Source: Piromyces finnis (lineage: Eukaryota > Neocallimastigomycota > Neocallimastigomycetes > Neocallimastigales > Neocallimastigaceae). Taken from it: DNA of 64,000 nt. The notes beneath the pieces are model-generated. The model was not told the DNA's origin, did not search any database, and saw only the letters and a list, made by a program, of their open reading frames with translations. Location of the stretch: assembly GCA_002104945.1 (NCBI GenBank), contig MCFH01000006.1, forward strand, positions 496,001-560,000, given 5' to 3'. A program made the position numbers and the translations under genes. Below, one piece after another: positions 57,616 through 64,000 of the stretch (the first letter of the stretch is position 1; each line of letters starts with the position of its first letter).

Positions 57616-59341
57616 TTAATCTTTGGAGTGAGAATGTGAATGTGAATGACGTAACATTCTTATTGATTTTCTTTGTGATTCATATAAATCATCCATAAGT
57701 CTTCTTGAAACTCTCTTAATATGCATAAAGTTACAAAAACCACCTCTTTGGCATTCACCTTTTTCGTTTTGACGACAACATGCTATTATTATTGTTATAA
57801 TTATATTTAAAATACAATTTTTTTTTAAAAAAAAAAAATATATACATATATATATATATATATGAGTAAAAAAAGAAAAAATTTAAAATTTGGAGCATTA
57901 TTAATTTATAAAAAATTACCTTCTCTAAAATCTGTTACTGGTGATAATTCAGCATAAAGTGGTTTACCTATAAATATAAAATTTATATCAATAATAATAG
58001 TTTTCATTTTAATTTAGAATTTTATAGTATTAAACTATTACTACTACTAATATAACAATTAGTTATTTTATTACGATATATTGATAAAAATTTACCTGCA
58101 TAGAATCTATTATTTAAATCTTCTACAGCCTTGAGGGCATCTTTTTCATATCTATAACGAATATATACATTTCCCACTAAATGATCCCCTACATTATCAC
58201 ATATTTTCATTTCTTCGATTTCACCATATTTTGCAACTTCAACAAAGAAATCTTCATAGAATAAATCAAAATGTTCTTGAAGTTCTTCTTCAGTCATTTT
58301 ACATTGTGGATCATGTGCTGGATTTTTATATATATTAGCTAATAAAACAGTTGGGGAATAAGTTGGTTTTACATGCTTTCTAGAACAACGTTCACCATGT
58401 CTACAAGCACCAATCTATTAATTTTATTATATTTAAGATACAATTGGTGTTAATTTTTTGATGAAATTTAAAATTCATTACATTTCAATTAATTTTCATA
58501 GATATAAATCAAAGATTATTCATTAAGTTTTTCTTAAATAAAAAAAAAAGTAATCAACTAATATAAATTATTTTTTATAATATAAATTGAAATTTCCAAT
58601 AGAAATACAAATACTACTTTTTGTTTAGATAAATTTATAATTTCGTGTGTGTGTGTTTTATAATTAAATAATTATCAAGGATTTCAATTTTAAAAAATTA
58701 TGCAAAAAAAGAAAGTGCTTAATTTGAATGTTAATAAATTTTCACTAATATTTAATTTCGCTTTTTTTCTTTTTTTTACAAATTTTTATTATTAATTGTT
58801 TTTGATAAATTATTATTATTAGTTGTTTGAGCATTGTTTATTTTTACTTTAACTTTTAATTTTGTTATTATTATCAATGATTTGATGGTTAATTTATATT
58901 AAATTTTGTAAATTTCTTTTAAATCTTAATATATCTTTTTCTTATACATGTATATATTTGTTTTCTTATTATCCATAATATACTACACTTGTTAACTATA
59001 CTGTATTTTATATTGTATAAACTTTTTTAAAAATAAAAATAAAAAAAAAAAAATCAACTAAATATTTAAACCATTTAACTTTTTTCTTAATTTAAAGTTG
59101 ACAATTTTATTAAAACATTAGTTTATATATATATATCATTATTATTTTTTACTTCATATTTAGGATAATATCTAAAATTAAATATAATGCACAATTTTTT
59201 TTATATATAATTTTAAAAAAATTACATTAAAATTAAGAAACACTTATTTATTTTTATTTGTTTAATCTTTACCTTGTAATAAAAACTACAGTTGACTTTA
59301 TCTTTTTCTGTTCCAAAAATACTTGCAAGATGTTCTGCCAT
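57616..59341 (-). CDS. U2AF1: U2AF small subunit (U2AF35)
   Basis: Reads the AG at 3' splice sites and helps recruit U2 snRNP in the nucleus. Four exons, 59341-59273, 58414-58096, 57967-57920 and 57782-57616, join in phase to 200 residues; the first intron is long (858 bp). The protein starts [20 protein letters not shown], the classic U2AF35 N-terminus. Zinc finger 1 is [20 protein letters not shown], and the U2AF-homology RRM covers about 45-145 with [20 protein letters not shown]. Zinc finger 2 is [20 protein letters not shown]. The usual long Arg/Ser tail is reduced to a short end with alternating His-Ser ([10 protein letters not shown]). The family assignment is secure. Confidence 0.96.
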
Positions 59342-59902
59342 ATTTATTATGTTTGATTATTTAATTATTTTAATTATCTGAGAATTAACTTATTGTATAT
59401 AAATAAGATATTTTCTTTAACGTCAAAATGTTTTCTTTTTTTTTTTTGCTTTTTAATAAAGTCAATGACCACTTTTATTTTTTCTTCTTTTTTATATTAT
59501 TTTTATTATTAAAAAATTCTAATATAAAACCAAAAAAATAAAAAAAAAAAATTTAATTTTTTTTACTAAATAGTTTTTTAATTATTAAATTAATTTTTTT
59601 TTTCTTTTTTTCTATTTTTTTTTTTTTTTAAAAAAAATAAAAGCATATAAAAAAAAAAAAATGAAAAAGAATTAAACTTTATAAAAGAAAGACAAATTTA
59701 AAATAGTATTAACAAAATATTAAATGAAAGAAATTCATTATTAATTTAAGAAATTTCATTAGATATTCTTAATTAATTATAAATTAAAATAGTACACTAT
59801 AAGTACTTTATGAATGAATTATAATATATAATATATATGTGTATAACATCCAAAAACATTTTTTTTTTTTTAAAAAAAAAGAATAATAGCAATATAACAG
59901 AG
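59342..59902. other. Divergent promoter region
   Basis: About 560 bp between U2AF35 (minus) and a small membrane protein gene (plus). Poly-A/T runs; no gene seen. Confidence 0.55.
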
Positions 59903-60251
59903 ATGGAAGCTAGTTTAATTATTTTTTTTATATTCATAATATTTGTAAGTTATTTAACAATGTTAATTTTACAAAGCTAAAGAAAAAGCAATTTCATATA
60001 AAAGAGAATTTCTATATGATTGCAATACAACCTATTAATAATTTTATTCCTTTTTATCAATTCTAATTCTAATATAAAATGGTTAGGTGCTTATATCAGC
60101 ATGCATATGGATTGTCTTATGCAATACTTGTTGTGGTAATATGTTATTAGAAAGTTTATCAGAAAAAATACCATGTTTGAAATGTTTTGTAAGAGAAAAT
60201 CGTGATTTCTATTCATTTGAAGAGGTTGCTTTATCAGCACAAGAAGTATAG
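59903..60251 (+). CDS. Small membrane protein, 68 residues
   Basis: Two exons, 59903-59944 and 60087-60251, join in phase at F|V and give 68 residues. An N-terminal hydrophobic segment (about 4-27, SLIIFFIFIIF then VLISACIWIVL) is followed by CNTCCGN, a Cys cluster of the kind that is often palmitoylated, and a cytosolic part with CLKCF and an acidic end. I do not recognise the family. Evidence is the continuous hydrophobic helix across the splice junction, the correct phase and the non-repetitive second exon. Without transcript data the first exon is the less certain part. Confidence 0.6.
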
Positions 60252-61292
60252 CAAGTAGGAATAATTAATTAAGGAATGTTATATATTTATTTATTAAAAA
60301 ATAATAATGGAGAAAACAAAAAAAAAAAAAGTGAAGAAATTTGTATTATATTTTTAAAAATATTATATATTATTATAAAATAATAACCTGAAATAAATTT
60401 CAGAATTTTATTGTCATTATTATTATTTAAACTATACTATCAACATAGAAATATATATTTTAATACTATAACATTATTTTTATTATTGTTTATTACTTTT
60501 ATAGGCAATATTAAAAATAAATTGTAATATATATAATATAAATTGTAATTACAAAAAACATAAATAAAATTAATTTTTTTTAAAAAAAAAAATGTAATTT
60601 CCATCTAAAAAGTTTTTTATTATTTCATTTTTTTTTTCATTTTTCTATTTAAACGATTTAATCTTAATTCATCTCGATACTTTTTTATGTTTAAGGCTTA
60701 TAAGGTTTATTATAAGTATTAAAGACAAAAAGAATTGAAATGAATTTTAAAAAAGAAATTTATGAAATGCATTTTAAAACCATTAAATAAAAAAAAATAT
60801 ATATTTTTTTATAAACTTTAAAAATTTTAAAAAATAGATTGGATTTATTAATAATTAAATAATAATATATATAATTATATATATATATAAATTATATTTT
60901 TATTTATTATTGAATTTTTTCTTAAAAAAAAAAAAAGTTCGGTTATTCAAAGGAAAAGATTTATGAAATTTTAAAAATTAAAGAAAGAAAAAATAATATA
61001 TATATATATATTAAAACTATGTGAATAATATTTATATAAAGTAAAAACAAAAACAGAAATATTTTATATACCATTAAACAAAATATATTTTTTTACCCAA
61101 AAACATAAAATAAAAAAAAAAATAAATAATATAAAAAATACCATTAGTTTTTTTTTTTTTTTTTTAATATATATATATAATTATATAATTACAATCAATA
61201 AAATTCTGGATAGAAAGGAAGATTGATTTCATACTTTAGAAATATTTATGATATCTATGAACTTTTTTTTTTAAAAACATATATATATAACA
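60252..61292. other. Intergenic, no gene seen
   Basis: AT-rich DNA with poly-A/T and TA runs upstream of the Spo7-like gene. Confidence 0.6.
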
Positions 61293-62329
61293 ATGGCCAA
61301 TAGACAACCTGTATGGGATATTTCACAAGTTGAAAAAGCTCAAGCATCAAAAAATTTTAATATTAATAATACAAATCAGAAACCCACAAGTTCTTCAAAA
61401 TTACATAATTTAAGAAATGGTCAAATAAATGTTCAAACGTATTATGGTAAATTTTAATTTCATAAAAATACTTTTTATTTGATTTTATATAAAGAATTTG
61501 CTGTAATTTCATTCAATTTCATTATTTTATATATTTTTTAACCATTGTAAAACTATAATGATTTTTATTTATTTATTATTAGATATATATATTTTTGAAG
61601 AAAGATTAAAACAAAATCTTTTACAAATTAAAAAAATACAGAGAAATTATAAAAGTAAGCATTTCATTGTAAGGGTTGAATTTTATACATTATTAAATAA
61701 TTAATTTTATAATTTTATATTATTTCATTTTATAAAACAATATAAATAGTCATAACGTTTGTGTGGGCAACATTTTTTAGTTATTTTTTATGGTGTTTTA
61801 TAGCCTATAGAAATTCAACAGTTATAATAAGTCAGGAAACTGGAGAAATTCAAGTAAATATTAAATTTAATTAAAAAAAAAAATTCATAAATTTTAATTG
61901 TTTCAGATTTAAAATAATAATAACAAATTTATAAAAATTGGTAAACAAATTCCAATTTATAGGGTTATAAAAGAAATAAAATAAATACTATATGTTTATT
62001 AATAATATCTTCTATCGGTTTATATTATCTATTAACTGGAAAAATTCAAAGAAAATTAAATGGACCTGCAAGGTAATACAAATTTGAATTTAATTAATTA
62101 CTTTATAGATTTTTAATTGACATTTTTTTTTTTTTTTTTCAATAGATTTACCCAACAATGTAATAAAACACTGAAACCATTTAATTTACAATTTCATGGA
62201 GATCATAAATATAGATTAAGTTTTTATCGTAGAATACCAAGGCGATTCGTAGAAGGATATATTTTATTTGTTACTGAATTAAAAAAACGCAGTAAATTAA
62301 AAAAGGAAATGCAAAATAAAAAAGAATAA
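61293..62329 (+). CDS. Spo7/CNEP1R1-like regulatory subunit of the nuclear-envelope lipin phosphatase
   Basis: Five exons, 61293-61446, 61583-61654, 61750-61853, 61963-62072 and 62146-62329, join in phase to 207 residues. A polar N-terminus is followed by IFEERLKQNLLQIKKIQRNY, a membrane span (about 78-97, FVWATFFSYFLWCFIAY), an exposed loop, and a second span (about 119-136, TICLLIISSIGLYYLL). The C-terminal domain has RFTQQCNKTLKPFNLQF and YRRIPRRFVEGYI. Two close spans with an amphipathic N-terminal helix and this C-terminal pattern match Spo7, which activates the Nem1 phosphatase that dephosphorylates lipin and so controls lipid synthesis. The assignment is by pattern, not alignment. Confidence 0.75.
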
Positions 62330-62807
62330 TAATAATTATTTAAAAAATAAATAAATAAAAATGTATAAATAAATGAAATTATAATACTATTAAAATAAAA
62401 ATAAACCATTCTATTTAAAAAAAAAATACTTTTAACAATTCATGTTTAAAAAAAAAAGAAATTTCAATTATTTTTTTTTTCCACCTTTTTTCCCTCTTGT
62501 AATTTTTTTTCATTTTTTCATTTTTTTTTTTTTTTTTTTTTGAAAAAAAAAATAAAAAATACAAATTTTAAATAATAATAAAATTTTAATAATTAAATAA
62601 AATTTTAATTTATTTTTTGAGAAAAATTTTCTACCTTCTTAATTTGTGGTCTGAGATTGAAAAAAGAAAAAAAAAATTTTTTTTTAATCATTTGTCTTTT
62701 AAAAAGCAGCATTTTCTTATTATTTTTAGAATAGAAAAAGGTTTTAAACATTTTAAATTAAAAAGTATTTTTTTATATCGTTATTTTAATATTTAAATAC
62801 TAACAAA
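62330..62807. other. Short intergenic region
   Basis: Poly-T and poly-A runs between the Spo7-like gene and DNAL1; no gene seen. Confidence 0.55.
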
Positions 62808-63958
62808 ATGGTAGGAAAAATTATATTAAATAATAATGAAAATTCATCCACATTATATGTAACAACAATAATAATACTATAATATATATCTATTTACTTA
62901 AATAGTCAAAGGGTTTATCAATTAAGGAAGCATTAAAACTTTGGGTAAATATATCATAATTTTTTGAATTACTTCAATTATGTTATCAAACTAAAATTGA
63001 TCATTAATAATATATTACAGGAAGAAAAAAATGGAACACCAGCTTCAGAAGCCACAGTTATTAAATTATTAATGCAACAACCATTTATTACAAAGATGGA
63101 TGCAACTCTTCAAACTTTACAAGCTTGCGAGTAATATTAGAAAAAATATAATAAATTTAGAAAGTTTTTTTTCCTAATAAAATTAATGATTATATTTTTC
63201 TTTTATTCTTTTTTTTTTTTTTTTTTTTTGACATTAAAAAAATATATATTGAAATATAACAATATAAATAAAAAAAAATGAAAATTTGAACATCCTACCA
63301 ATAACTAAAATATGATGGATATATAAATAATAATATATTAGACATTTATCATTATCTACAAATAATATTGAAAAAATAAGTAATTTAAATGGATTAAAAT
63401 TAAGAGTATTATCTCTTGGAAGAAATAATATTAAAAAGATTGAAGGTTTAGATGCAGTATCAGAAACTCTTGAAGAACTTTGGATATCATATAATCTCAT
63501 TGAAAAGTTTAATGGTATAGAATGTTGTAAAAAGTTAAAGGTATTATATGCAAGTAATAACAAAGTTAAAGCTTGGGAAGGAATTACATGTTTGGTAATA
63601 TATTTAAATTATCAATATATATAAAAAATAAAATAAAAAAAAAAAAAATACATAAATTTTACTGAAAGATATAAGAAATAATTTTCAATCATATTATTTT
63701 ATTGTAATAAAATAATTATTTATATTAATATATAAATTTTTTTTAATAACAACAATTCTAATAAAAATCAAATTACAAATACTTCAGAGTAGTCTTCCTG
63801 CTCTTGAAGATGTATTATTATCTGGTAATCCATTGGAAGAAAAATGTACTGCGGAAGGTACATGGAGAGATGAATTTACCAAAAAATATACTCAAGTTAA
63901 AAAATTAGATGGTAAACAAATTATCAGAGAAGAAGAAGAAGGAGAAGAAGAAAGTTAA
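62808..63958 (+). CDS. DNAL1: Axonemal dynein light chain 1 (LC1, leucine-rich repeat)
   Basis: LC1 binds the motor domain of an outer-arm dynein heavy chain and links it to the microtubule in flagella. Five exons, 62808-62810, 62906-62944, 63021-63130, 63342-63594 and 63788-63958, join in phase to 191 residues, the family size. The first exon is the ATG alone. The protein begins [19 protein letters not shown] and continues with leucine-rich repeats ([70 protein letters not shown]). It ends with the conserved LSGNPLEEK cap and an acidic Glu-rich tail. With IFT57 nearby it shows a motile flagellum. Confidence 0.95.
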
Positions 63959-64000
63959 AAAAGAAATTTAACTTACAAACTTTTTTTATTTGAATTCAAG

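Overview
This window is extremely AT-rich eukaryotic DNA with dense short introns (mostly 70-350 bp, GT-AG) and many AAT/AAAT microsatellites. Lineage is inferred from content. Flagellar genes (IFT57, axonemal dynein light chain 1) occur beside fungal-type genes: a SWI1-like ARID protein, a Spo7-like subunit, a transmembrane SH3 receptor-like protein and a sushi/Tf1-type chromovirus. This fits a zoosporic fungus. The AT bias suggests an anaerobic gut fungus (Neocallimastigomycota), but the species cannot be read from the sequence.

Layout. 1-8992 is a nested transposon block. The 3' half of a Ty1/copia element (pol, polypurine tract, 3' LTR) is split by a complete Ty3/gypsy chromovirus on the minus strand. 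The insertion fell in the copia polypurine tract and made a 5-bp GGGGG duplication. The gypsy LTRs are both 603 bp and look identical. An 11-nt segment next to the 5' LTR is complementary to the predicted 5' end of the transcript, the arrangement used for Tf1-type self-priming.

Then come hexokinase (minus), about 4.9 kb of non-coding DNA, a six-exon gene joining an AMPK/CBM48 glycogen-binding domain to a divergent Rab-like GTPase, a 20-exon CLC-3-type chloride/proton exchanger (minus) with a textbook U12 AT-AC intron, COG2 (minus, 17 exons), transaldolase (plus), an ERp29-tailed protein disulfide isomerase (minus), ubiquilin/DSK2 (plus), a SWI1-like chromatin remodeller subunit (minus), a short FYVE protein (minus), an 86-residue secreted protein (minus), a transmembrane SH3 receptor-like protein (plus), IFT57 (minus), U2AF35 (minus), a 68-residue membrane protein (plus), a Spo7-like protein (plus) and axonemal DNAL1 (plus).

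Most gene models were assembled by hand from splice sites. Nearly all were checked by requiring that exon phases match and that the total length be a multiple of three. Hexokinase and transaldolase use more C-ending codons than their neighbours, as expected of highly expressed genes. No operon logic is expected here; the genes are ordinary housekeeping, trafficking and flagellar loci. The most unusual items are the glycogen-binding-domain/Rab fusion with degenerate switch motifs and no prenylation signal, the U12 intron, and the self-priming nested retrotransposon.
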